In this document: piece after piece, positions 46,483-57,965 of the stretch
Position numbering within the stretch: the stretch's first letter is position 1
Layout of the letters: the number at the start of each line of letters is the position of its first letter
Origin: Mucor mucedo
Taxonomy: Eukaryota > Mucoromycota > Mucoromycetes > Mucorales > Mucoraceae
Assembly: GCF_025094135.1 (NCBI RefSeq)
Contig: NW_026252285.1
Location: 496,001 to 560,000 of the forward strand
DNA: 64,000 nucleotides
Direction of reading: 5' to 3'
The notes under the pieces: generated by a model
What the model was told of the DNA's origin: nothing
Database searches by the model: none
The model's input: only the letters and a program-made list of their open reading frames with translations
Program-made: the position numbers and the translations under genes

Positions 46483-46955
46483 AACCATATACAATTGACA
46501 TTAACTATATTTCTTCTCATACTTTGTAATCAATCTCACATATTATAATACACCCACTATAAATAGATATTTTTTTTAGAAAAAATAATTGTATTCTTGA
46601 TAATAGGCATCGGTTGATGCTTTAATATTTAGTTAAATATTTGTTGATATGAATTGCCGCAAAAAAGTTTATATCCGTCGGATTTATCCTCATTTACAGG
46701 ATTCTGCCCTGAAATTAGATGTTATGATTCGTCTAAAAAGGACTGACAAAGTATTATTTTAGAGAAATTCAGATTCAGGTTACACTGAATTGTACTTTAA
46801 AAAAGAGGAGGGAAAAAAAACTGAGACACACACCCCTTCGCTCTTTTTTAAGCTAATTGACTTCCTTCTCTTCCATATATAAAAAACTCTGTTTTAAAAA
46901 AACCATCTTCCATTCAAAAAAACATTGACAACATTACTTCATTAAATCACTTTTA
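46483..46955. other. intergenic, MCM3 to F-BAR/RhoGAP gene
   Basis: About 470 bp of AT-rich sequence holding MCM3's 3' end and the promoter of the next gene; nothing else seen. Confidence 0.45.
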
Positions 46956-49900
46956 ATGAGTACACCAACACAAAAGAAAGCGGGTAAACCAAAAACTACA
47001 TCGCCTCCAACAGTGAAAGAACAAGTACCTGAAACATGATTTAATATACGTCAAAAAGAAAAAATATTGACTCTTTATATTATTTAACTCTAGATTATTT
47101 TTACAGGGAATGATAAAGTTATTCAGGATTTGGTCTATGCCCCTTCAAAAGAAATTGATGCAATTGCAGCGTATTTGATTATTAGAGATACAGGCCACAT
47201 TGTTGAATACCTGAAACAAAAGTAGGCGCATATATATATTCATTTTTATGATTTGGGCTTGTCAATAACCTTTTTGTTTTAGATTAAACTTGGAGAAAAA
47301 ATACCTCCAAGAACTTGCCAGCATAAACAGCAATCTTCATGAATGTTGTACTTCCCATAGTATTAATGGAGTTCAAAAGTCTTTTATGGATTATGTCGGT
47401 ATAACAGATACTCTGAAACCTTATCGAGAAGAGTACCTGGAAAAATTAAAAGTTCAACTGAATGAAATGATTAAATTTCGGGTAACTCTATAAGCATTGC
47501 AGATAAATTTAATATCTTTTTAACAGTATTCTAAAATACTAGTCAGAACAACAAAAAGCGTATGAAAAAAACAAGGCTTGGATGAGCCAATCCAATCAAG
47601 AGTATGTCATTGCTCGACTGAAAAAACTACCAGATGTAAGTTTGGGTAGCACTAACCATTGTATAACATTAAAACTAATAGCTACGATTTTAGGTAAAAG
47701 AAATTTACACTCAAAAGTGGGATGAAATCGATAGATCCAGTGCTGGTGCAACAGTCTCTTCACCCATGCTCCTGACACCAATGACACCAACACTATCCAC
47801 AGGTACTACTTTGTCTGGAGGTGGATCTGCATTTCCTCTTTTAAGTAAAAAACTTTCACATGATGAAGAATTGGATATTAGAGCAATGAGCATGGATGAC
47901 GACAGAGTGAGACAGCAACCATTAAAATTCTCTGATGTTGCCGGCAGTCCTCAGCAGAGTAGCAGAATTGAAAGATTTATGAAGAGACATTTGAATAAAG
48001 CTGAAGATCCCACAAGACAAAATATTAGAGTTGCGAAATTAAAAGTTGAAATAGGGGAAGCAGGTTAGTACTAGCAAAGGCGGGTTTATAATAAATTTGT
48101 CACTAATGCTATATTAGACACTAATTATCGTAATGTTGTACGTGAAATCAGTACTCTCTCTATTAAAATCGATGCCACAAACCACCATATTTTGAATAAT
48201 GTACAACTTGCTTTAAAAGAAAAGGCTGAGAAAATCAAGAAGTTACTAGAGCTAGCTTTGAATGCTGATTTGGAATATATTCAACAAAGTCAACAGCCTA
48301 TTGCTTCTTTATTAGACTCGGTTCAACAGTATGATACCGATATGGAATCTAAAAAATTCAATCATTCTTCGAGCAGAGCATTCACAAAGTATCCTAAACC
48401 ACCTCCTATATATTATGAAAATCATCATGTTGGCGTTTGCAAAGGTACGACTAGTAACTGGGAGAGCTATAGATTAATTAACGAATCTTGTTTGTATAGA
48501 TTTAATATTTGGAACTTCATTAACAGAATATGCTCAGCAAAGAGGCAGATCACCACCCTTGTTGATCACAAAATGTATTGATGCAATCGAAAGACTTGGC
48601 GGATTAGACCGAGAGGGCATTTATCGTGTTTCTGGAAAGCAAAGCAATATGGAAAAAATCAGACACGCGTTTGAACAAGACGAGGAGGCTGTTGTCATTG
48701 GAGAAAATGAAATGCCCGAAGATATATTCAGTATTGCTTCAGTTATAAAGATTTTTTTACGTGAATTGAAGTCACCCTTGTTCCCTTTTAAGCTAACCGA
48801 TCGTTTGGTGTATTCTCGTAAGTAGGACTTGACTAAATAATAGTTTTTATTAATGCAGTATTACAGAAATTCCTGATCAAGAATTGCGCTTAATGAATCT
48901 TTTGACAAGACTTATAAAGTTAGAGCCTGCAAATTATGATACACTCAAAGTACTGGTACATCATTTATCGAAGTAAGTTGCATCTATCCAGCCGAAATCA
49001 CATAAAGCTAAACAAATCTTCCTAAAAAAGGCTTCAATCACGTGTCGAGAAAAATAAAATGACAACCAGCAATCTTACCCTTATTTTTACACCTGCCATA
49101 TTTCAAGATTTAAATCATGCCCAACACTCGCCTGGCGAATGGGCAAAAGATTGCGTTCTGGAGGATTTGATTATGAACAGCCAAGATATATTTGCTAATA
49201 AGGATTTGCATAACAACTCAGCCATAACTGGTCATATTCAATATGGTTTTGACCATACAGATGCTCCCGTCCAGTCTATGCACGCTAATAGATATGCTAT
49301 GACAATCCAATCGCCTGATAGTCCAACGGGTAAAAGCCAGGATCATAATGATGATGATGTCTATTCCTTTGTTGGTGATGATGATGATGAGGAGGAGGAG
49401 GAGGATGATAATGACTTTACTACATCTTTGCCCGATGCAAATAGTAGCTCCACTAGCATTGTATCCCATTTGTCGGCCGATAATCTACCAAAAAGATCTT
49501 CTTCAAGATCCAACTCACCATCTCCTCCCCTGTCAGATACAATTCCTATGACACCAAACAAGACATCTATTTTGCCAGAACAAGCTCCTTTAAAGTCAGA
49601 AAACACTCCTCTTGTGTCAGCACAAGCTCCTGTTTCGCTTGAACAAGTTTCACCAGCACCAGCGAAAAACACTGAAGATACCCCTTCAAGATCTGGAAGT
49701 GTTGAAAGAAGAAAGTACCAAGCCCATTTCCAAGGAAAGGGACTTAAAGTGGATACAGGAAGCTCTCCTTCGCTAGAAGTAAGGGATGGTGCGGAACATC
49801 ATATTCCAATCATCAAAAGCGCCACAGTACCTTCTTATGACTGGCTTAAATTCGACCCTGAAAACGCCAATAATCCTCCCGCGGTGCCTAAATTAAGAAG

Positions 49901-50033
49901 ATCAGCTACCACAGGCAAAAAGATCAGCAGACGTAAAATGTCCATTCACAATCCTGACGAAGGAGGTGTACCCCCTTTACCACCATTGCATCGTGGAGGT
50001 AGCTCCTCAACAACCACTACGACTATACCTTAA
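46956..50033 (+). CDS. F-BAR-like plus RhoGAP protein (Rgd1-like)
   Basis: Nine exons (46956-47024, 47094-47221, 47283-47481, 47543-47635, 47694-48063, 48118-48444, 48500-48817, 48867-48972, 49031-50033) join to 870 aa. The N-terminal about 165 residues are helical and resemble an FCH/F-BAR start (YLKQKLNLEKKYLQELASINSNL, KPYREEYLEKLKVQLNEM). The segment up to about residue 380 adds further helices after a Ser/Thr-rich insert. The RhoGAP domain covers about 395-590: FGTSLTEYAQQ, PPLLITKCIDAIE, arginine finger Arg438 (LDREGIYRVSGK), FLRELKSPLFPF and KMTTSNLTLIFTPAIF. The tail is disordered and Ser/Pro-rich with an acidic run. It likely shapes or senses membrane curvature while switching off Rho3/Rho4-type GTPases. 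Exon 2 and exon 8 acceptors were chosen for frame; nearer AG sites break it. Confidence 0.88.
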
Positions 50034-50637
50034 TACTTCTGACATCTATTTTTACGACATTATAATATAAGCTATTTTTATTTCAATTATGTGTTACTGT
50101 GTGTTTGCTGTCATTTTTTCTATTCCTATTTTTATTTGTGTGTTTAAATGATTACTTGATAAAATGATGGCTGGAAGCACAACATGTTAAAAAGAAAAAA
50201 GGTTTGAAGGATGCCAAGTAGTGCTGACATTAAAATAAAAAGGTGAATATAGAAATTTTACAGTAGTTGATACTTCCATTACAATCCATAGTGTTTATAT
50301 TTCTATCCTTTGCTCACAGAAGTAAACATAATTTAGGGGAAAAAAGAATTGTTACATTAAGATGGTTAGGTATACCATACAAGTGGCTGTATTTGCTGGT
50401 GTAAAAATAAACATGCCACAAGGCGAGAATCCATGATAAGATTTAATTTTATAGTAAAATCCTGTTATTGAGCAATAAAATATAATAGAGGCTATTAAAG
50501 TTATTTGGAAAGATTATTAAAATCAGCTGGTTAACTATTGTAGTTCATGCTGATAGATTGTGAGACTCTTGGATATATAATGATGAATTCACTACGTTTT
50601 GCTTTCTCTCACTCCTAACGATCTCATTTTACACAAA
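50034..50637. other. intergenic
   Basis: About 600 bp, AT-rich, no supported feature beyond the flanking promoter and 3' end. Confidence 0.45.
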
Positions 50638-52296
50638 ATGCATGATTATCAAGAAAACTTTAGTTCTCAAATGAAAATAACAGTAGAAGATGGGCTAATT
50701 ATACCTATCACTGCTGTTTTGTCAAAGTCAGATGATCAAGATGATGATCCCCTCTTAAGTGTTCCTTGCTATACTGAAAATCCGTAAATTTGTTATAAGC
50801 TTAGCTTCTTAAAAACAAAAACGATACTAATGCTTCATTATTAAAGGGATATTCCCATAATCTTAAAACTAAGAAAATCAAAGTTAGCAAGAGCATACTC
50901 CATTAATGATTTTTTGCATCCAACAAGAGTTGAAGGGTTATCTGTAGTAGCTCATGGGCTTGTAACTCTAGAAAATTCCGTAGATAAATCAAGCATCTGG
51001 CCTTTGGTAGTTTCTGTAATTGATATAACAGTAAACCCTATCCCAGTAAATATTCCCGAACGATTACAAAGCTTACTAAATATAAAAGAGGGTTTTGTTT
51101 TGGTTAATTGTATGGAAAGTATTAAATCAGCGCAAGTCGAAGAGACAGATATATCAGAAACAATCACATGTGAAACGATGCGAAATGATAGCATGGAAAC
51201 ATCAAAAGATTATGCAGAACCGCTTAATCTGGAAAATACACACAATTCATCGACTTCGCTGCATGATAGTAACTTGGAAGATTCAGTAAACCCGAGAGAT
51301 CTCACTTTTGACTCAACCGAGAAGACTGATACTGAAATCAATAAAACAAAAGATACTGAAGGTGAAAACTCGGACAATGAATCCTCCGAATTGGATAATG
51401 ATGTAGTACCTACTCAAATGAAAAAAAGCCCTAATCCGTTGACTCATAATAACGATATGATAGAATATTCAGTTGACGAGCCTATGGATACATATGGTAT
51501 GGATGGAAATCTAACCATTGCCACTATGGAGGCTGAAAATGTTTACATGAATGAAAATTTATTTGTACAGTCAGATCAGCAAGCCATAACAATTGAAACC
51601 AATGATGCACCGACCCACTTTCCACATAGTACAGAGAATACCGATAATAATGATTTTTATAAAATTGTTCAAGAAAAAGATACGCACGAAATAGCGGAAA
51701 ATATGAGCAGCAAGATGGAATCTGTAATTGTCCCAGCCGAAGTTGATAAATCATTGCTCATTGATAGTACAGATTCAAATGTAAACGAAACTGAAAAAAC
51801 GGATGGTGTTATGTCACCTCCTTTAAAACTTGATACGCAAGTTTTGTCATCAAACAACAAACCGGATGATAATGCGGATGAAACCCATGATAAAGCTTTT
51901 ACTCAAGAAGGTGTAGATGAGGAGATGGAACATGAATTAATTGAGGTAGCCACACTGGTGACTGATATTGAAAAAAGCAGATGTTCAACTGATGGGCCGA
52001 ACCCAAGTATGCAACCTGAACAAGTCGAGAATGAATCTCTCTGCAAGGTTAATGGATCTCAATTAAGCAGTTTGGCAGAGCCTGAAATAGATGTCGACTC
52101 AAAAGAAGTGAATAATCACCCAGTAGGTACTGCAGATGCCGTACAGCAGCAACTTAAAAGAAAGCGAGTCAACAAATGGGATATAAACCTGACAGAATTA
52201 CGCCGAAGTCCGCGTTTAGCAAAGAAAAAACGAGTTCAATACTTCCCTCTTACCAGACGTATCAACAGAACAAAAAAGTTACTGATGTTAAACTGA
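50638..52296 (+). CDS. unrecognised acidic protein with RRSPRL basic C-terminus
   Basis: Exons 50638-50783 and 50847-52296 join to 531 aa. No family recognised. The first about 150 residues look folded, with beta-like hydrophobic strands (GLIIPITAVL, IPIILKLRKSKLARAY, GLSVVAHGLVTLEN, WPLVVSVIDI, FVLVNCM). Residues about 160-480 are acidic, rich in Asp, Glu, Ser and Thr, and likely disordered. The last about 40 residues are strongly basic (KRKRVNKW, RRSPRLAKKKRVQYFPLTRR), a likely nuclear or chromatin/DNA-binding tail. A folded N-domain, acidic linker and basic end fit a nuclear scaffold; function is unknown. The start at 50638 is preferred because the upstream frame lacks an ATG. Confidence 0.75.
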
Positions 52297-53237
52297 GAAA
52301 AATTTTAATTCTGTGTTAAGCAGTAAATAAAAATAGCTACTTTAAACCTAAAATTCATTTACCAGTATGCTTGGCAAGATTATGCCTCTTTACAAAGATG
52401 CCGTAATATACCGCTTTTCTATCAAGATCCAACTTTTAAAGTATGGTGCAGCTGTACTCTTTCTATTAATTAACACCCTTCCCACAATTAAGATGCTACA
52501 AAGTCAACTATTAATCTACACAAAAGTTGTTGAGCTATGTACTTGCAGAAATGTTTTGATTTATTTTGAAAAAATAACTCTAAATAATTATGAGATTTAA
52601 ATATAGGATTAAAAGTATTCAGTGCTATTTGTTGAAGCTGCTCACAGTTCTCAGTTATCCCGATTTCCGGTAGAATCAAATATCATGCGGGCGTATGTAT
52701 CTGCTGAAAAATAATCGTTATGATATTACAATCTACAAAGGGAAATGAATCGGTGAAATTGTTTATCATTTTAGCAACGTTGCATCCAGTTAAAAGTTTT
52801 CAAAATAATAGTTTTTCAAATTAATAGTAATTAGCAGGAACTCGTCTCTTTTTGTAAATACCAATATTTCTTAAACCCAAAAAGAGCCCATTTTCTTAGA
52901 ATAAAATAAAGAGATAAAAAAAAGAAGCAAGTTCTTTAGGTCGTTAGACGCCTTAAATATATATGAGTAGTTATAATACAAGCAGAATAATGAATAGATA
53001 TAAAGTAATGTTCTACTCGAAACAGAAATAACTTGAAATATCCTAAATTTGCAGCAAATGCAAGACGACACGGCTTGACAATACGAGGCCTTTAGATGAG
53101 GAATATACACATAGTTTACGCGCATGGAACAACTTCAACCAAAAATATGATCGAGATATCCCTTTCTCTCTCTTTATTTGGAATAATTTAAGTATCTGGG
53201 CCTTTAACCTTCGCACGGCTCTAACGAAAACGGCAGT
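52297..53237. other. gene-free stretch
   Basis: About 940 bp. Short frames such as 52367-52600 show no recognised similarity. Possible decayed coding sequence, but nothing I can support. Confidence 0.35.
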
Positions 53238-53630
53238 TTAGATATTTACCACGGATGTCAGTAATCTGTTTTCAAGTCCCCCTCCTTCCTTATTTGTAAT
53301 ATTTATCTTTAGACGTTTATAGTCCAGCACTAGGTCATCTGATATTCTAAAGGATGCATCTTGTTTATTGATAATAACAACAAGAAAAAAGCTTAATTCG
53401 CGGCAATCAATTGGTTCTCGAATAATTGATCTTTTGCGAAATACTAACATGCTCTTGCCTGAATGGTCGGTACAATTTAAGCCTACTTCATAATATCCGG
53501 TGTAGCACAAGGTCTCGGAAGCAAGTGACAAATCATTCCCCCACCTTCTAATATAATGACTGTAATGGCGGAAATAGTAGTCTTCATGTTTGTATACGCG
53601 TGGTTCATGAACGGGGTAAAAAGGACCATT
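53238..53630 (-). pseudogene. orphan stop-free segment, possible gene fragment
   Basis: 130 codons free of stops on the minus strand (53630 to the stop at 53238), long for this AT-rich background. The peptide looks protein-like and Tyr-rich at its start (FYPVHEPRVYKHEDYYFRHY), followed by ETLCYTGYYEVGLNC and VFRKRSIIREPIDCREL. There is no ATG at its head, so it could be an internal exon or a fragment. No family is recognised. Confidence 0.3.
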
Positions 53631-54123
53631 TTAAATTATTTTGTGCGCGTGTTTACATGTCTTTATGTACGTGCTCAGTGGGACGATGTAAATAAAAACT
53701 TGTGTTTGTTGTAATATTGTAATGCCACTTATTTCGTGTGCTTTAGTTTCGTAATACATTTATTTGTATCACAGCTTATACGATAATACATTCATGTTGT
53801 TTACATTGAATCTTGATACAGTGAAATTCAAAACAAGGGTGGGTTATTACATGAGTTAAATTTATAATATATTCCACAAAATCCAGGATATAAATCAGAT
53901 TGAGACTGAAAAATGCTACGGAAGACCATAAAAAACTTCTCAAAATGGATATTCCTTTGTCTGTGTGACTCGAGTAAATAAATGATGAGAAATGGTGGTG
54001 AAAACGGTTTTCTCAGCAGGAAAATTCGGACTGATTCCGCCTTTTCCGCCCATATAATCACAGAAAAAATTCATCCTTTTTTTTTTTGTCTTTTCCTTTT
54101 TTTTTTTTTTGCATATATTAAAA
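53631..54123. other. intergenic
   Basis: About 490 bp with T runs near 54077-54110 just before the next start; no other feature seen. Confidence 0.4.
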
Positions 54124-55278
54124 ATGAACACCATGAAACTTGATAATTCTAATAATAGTAAAAGAAAAAAGTCGTATTTTTGGAATACGATCGACAATAC
54201 AAACTTGTCCGAAAAAGGGTATTTAAGTTTTAATAAATATAAATAACTATTCATTCACTATTTTTGTACGGCAGTAGAAGGCAAGATAAGGACAATCGTG
54301 CAGTAAAAGAAAATGTTTTTTCAAAGTTTTTCAAAAAATTAAATTCAGCAATATTCAAATCACCATTTGCAGGTCAAAGTAAGTTTTGGACGATTAAGAA
54401 GACCACATATGTCCTGTACATCACGCATGCATGGCATAAATGTAGATAAATAAGAGGAGGCTGATTAATTGCATTTTACAGGGTCTGGAAATAAAGTTGA
54501 CATTAAGCATACTCAGTACATGGGTGAAATACAAATCCCAAAACTTCAAAAGGATAGTTTAATATCAATTAGTGGAAGTCATACATTAGGGAACGGCTCG
54601 ACTGATTGGACAAATTCTGTATTATGTCAACTTGATGAAATCAAGAAAATCGACAATACCGATTGTAATGAATTAATAGTGAATAGTTTGCAACCATCTG
54701 GCATGGACAGCAACAGACATGCTAGCCATAATTATTTAGCAGCGATGGATGAAAAATTAGGCGTGATATCGAAAAAGACCATGATAAATGACTGGCTTCA
54801 TTATAACAGTATTCCTAAACCAGCCACTACAACCATGCCGACACCTTCTTATTTACAATACTATCATAATAACAATAACAACAATTGTAATTTATATTCC
54901 AAAAAGGAGTTTACAGACCGGCGGGATGAATCGTCCTTAATTTCGGCACAACTGAAAAAACAGGGTAAAAAGAAGCACGACCATATCAAAGAAAAACTGG
55001 ATATTGCAGCAGCAAGAAGAAACGCGATAAAAACAAACCGTCTTAAAGAGCAAATGGACGCAGCATTATATGAAACCATGCATTTGCTGAGGAATAATAA
55101 TGAAAATATGCAACAAGGAAAGCAAACGTTACAGCAACAAGATTTGGAAGACCTATTTCTCAGCAACATTAAAAAAGGAGGAAGAAAGGTCTATTATTCT
55201 GATGATACGGCATCTTCATCCTTATCTACTGAATATTGTTTACCTATCAATCAATTCCAACAGCAAGCTTTGTATTAA
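54124..55278 (+). CDS. unrecognised basic coiled-coil protein
   Basis: Exons 54124-54218, 54275-54378 and 54482-55278 join in frame to 331 aa. No family recognised. The N-terminus is basic (SKRKKSYFW, SRRQDKD-type run). The middle is polar with Asn runs (NNNNNN near residue 198). Residues about 215-280 are a charged helix (LISAQLKKQGKKKHDHIKEKLDIAAARR) likely forming a coiled coil, followed by a Gln-rich stretch and a short acidic Ser-rich end. The first exon is less certain than the last two: its donor GTATTT is weak but also used in ADE12. Confidence 0.6.
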
Positions 55279-55809
55279 TTAGGTAAAGGCTGGTTTCATT
55301 ACCTTATTTTGCCTGATAATCTGTAAATAATAAAGAATTTTATTTATTTTCAGCAAAACGAAGGGGCTTATTTTCCGGGTTTTTTAAACATGTTGAAATC
55401 TAGATCCCCTTTTTTCACTGGAGACTTGAACTTCACACAAACAAAAATAGTCCAGATGCTGATCTTATTATACCATGAAACACAAATTACTATCATAAAG
55501 AAAATTACGGAAAGGAATTAGCTGGTCTAATATTAAAATAAATTCTCCACAATTAAGAAAAGGCAGAAAAGGTAGAAAATGGGATACATGTCGGATTTGG
55601 CTGTCAAAGCAGTTTAACTTTAAATGAAATAACCATGATTGGTTCGAACGTGTGAAAAAAGTTGCTATAAATGGATCCATACATACGAAGTTTAGATAGT
55701 AATCAAGTTTCCGTGATTTCATTTATAAAGAAGACAAACATTCATTCAAACATATCTTTTCTTTATATTTTATCCTTTATATCTATTATTCAATTGTGCC
55801 AGAATTGGT
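55279..55809. other. intergenic, promoter of PUT1
   Basis: About 530 bp without a supported gene; nothing that resembles a spaced CGG/CCG Put3 site is seen. Confidence 0.4.
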
Positions 55810-57874
55810 ATGCAACGTCATTTTATTTCCCGTACTTCTTCCCTTCTCAACACTACTACTAGCTTAAACAAATCATTTCAAAGAGTAAATCATCACAATG
55901 CTCCCTTCAATGCCTTAACATTCCTCGCTAAATCTCGTTTTCATTCTGGCGGACAAGCCAATCCTTCTTATACAAGTAAGAGTGTTCTGATAAAGACAGT
56001 CTCTTCCGTCGCTGCTGTATCTATGGCAGCATCCTACTATCATTATTCTGTTACAAATGATAAGGATGGAAAAGTAGTAGAAAGTACTTCTGCTCCTATT
56101 TCAGCATTCAGCAGTTCCACTTCTACAGGGACCATTGCTCAATTGCTTGATGACAACAACCGTTCCGCCATGCAAGCCAAAAGCACCCAAGAGCTTTTAT
56201 TGGGACTGTTTGTGTATAAGTTGTGCACATATCCTTGGATTGTAGATGCTGCCCCTCATATAATCAAGTTGGCAGAGACATTGCATCTCCAAACGCCTGT
56301 TTATTGGTTTGTGAAGAACACGTTTTTCAGTCAATTTTGCGGTGGTGAAACGGCCGAGGAATGTGTCGCAACTATGACCCGATTATCCCAATCAGGTATC
56401 AATTGTATTCTGGATCTTAGCGTGGAAGCGGACTTGCACATGGATGATGTAAAAAACGTGTCCGATAAAGAGTCTCTTGGTAAATACTGGCGTCAAGAAC
56501 AAAAGGCAGATGTTATTTTAGAAATGATCAAGGATTGTCTCAAGACAGCAGCGAAAGGTCAACATGAAGAGTATGCTACTAGTGGTGCTTTTGCAGCTGT
56601 CAAGGTTACCGCGTTTGCTCCCCCTGAATTGTTACTTCGTGTAAATCAAGTTATGTTGTATTTAGACCAAGCATTTGAAATGTATCAAACAGACGGACGC
56701 GTAGACAGTGCATGTTTGAATCACGTAGTAAACCAAATCTGCCCCACACCTTCATCAAATTTACAGCAGTTGCAACGAATCCAAATCTTGTCACACTTGC
56801 AAGAAAATAAGGGTACATTAGATTATGCAGAATTTTCCAAGCTATTTAATTTAAGAGGAGTTGGCCGTGAGATTTGGTGGGAAACAGAAGATTCCAAGAC
56901 GGAAAAAGAAGTATTTTTAACCTGCGATGATTTGCAAGCTTATGATAGAATGGTGAATCGCTTAGAACAAGTTTGTCAATTGGCACATGATGTTAGAGTG
57001 GGTGTTATGGTGGATGCTGAGCAGTCTTATTTTCAAGAAGCTATTGATCATGTTGCTATGAATTTGCAAGAAAAGTATAATCGTAGGGATGATACAGATC
57101 ACTCGCCGACAGTTTATAATACTTGTGAGTATAGCGTGGGAGAATTATCTTGCGAATTTTTTTCTAATTTTTGTCTTAGATCAAATGTATACAAAGGCAG
57201 CTCAAAAGAAACTAGAGCGGGATGTAGAGAGAGCTAATCGTAATAACTTTGCTTTTGCTGCCAAGTTAGTACGTGGGGCATACATGGTTTCGGAACGAAA
57301 GCGCGCCGAACAGATGAGGTACCCATCACCGATTCACGACACTCTTGAAGACACTCATGATTCCTATAATAATGGTGTTCGCTTTTTACTTAAAAAATTG
57401 CATCATTATCAAGATACAACCGGTCATGCTCTAACTGCTACAACTGCTCCGATTGTATTCATGGTTGCTAGTCATAACAGGGAATCAACTATTTTGACAG
57501 TCGAGGAGATGGAAAAGCACCATGTATTACCGCGCTCTGGTGTAGTTCATTTTGGTCAATTATTTGGAATGCAGGACCAAATATCCTACACGCTGGGAAA
57601 AAACGGGTACTCTATTTATAAGTACTTACCTTACGGAATGATTGATGAGGTTATACCTTATTTGCTCCGTCGTGCACAAGAGAACTCGGCAGTTTTAGGA
57701 GGTGTTAGCAAGGAACGTATTTTGATGTGGCAAGAAGTCAAGGATAGATTCTCAGAAGCAGCTGGTGAGGTTCATACTCCTCTTGAAAGTACTTCATCTA
57801 TAGATTATAGCTTATCTGTGGATGGCAATACCAATGGCAACACTACCGACGGAATTTCTACCGAGACTGCTTAA
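55810..57874 (+). CDS. PUT1: proline dehydrogenase, mitochondrial
   Basis: Exons 55810-57124 and 57180-57874 join to 669 aa. FAD enzyme that oxidises proline to pyrroline-5-carboxylate and feeds electrons to the respiratory chain. The N-terminus is a typical mitochondrial presequence (MQRHFISRTSSLLN, rich in Arg and Ser), followed by a hydrophobic patch. Barrel blocks seen: SGINCILDLSVEAD, AVKVTAFAPPELLLRVNQ, VRVGVMVDAEQSYFQEAID, FAAKLVRGAYMVSERKRA and the C-terminal YLPYGMIDEVIPYLLRRAQEN. It is longer than yeast Put1 (476 aa) because of a helical insert between barrel strands (about residues 290-395), as in animal PRODH. The stop lies 91 bp from the convergent neighbour's stop. Confidence 0.95.
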
Positions 57875-57965
57875 TTGCATTCGATTGAAACTCCCAAAAT
57901 TTTGATTTTACCCCAATATGTATTTTCCTTCATCCCCCTTTCGCTTATTTGTAAATAAATCTTTA

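Noticed and set aside
52367..52600. 77-aa plus-strand frame after the acidic protein gene
   Set aside because: No recognised family, biased to hydrophobic AT-rich codons, and followed by stop-ridden sequence.
55620..55660. TTCGAAC-like string that recalls a tRNA T-loop
   Set aside because: No acceptor-stem pairing or anticodon arm could be found around it.
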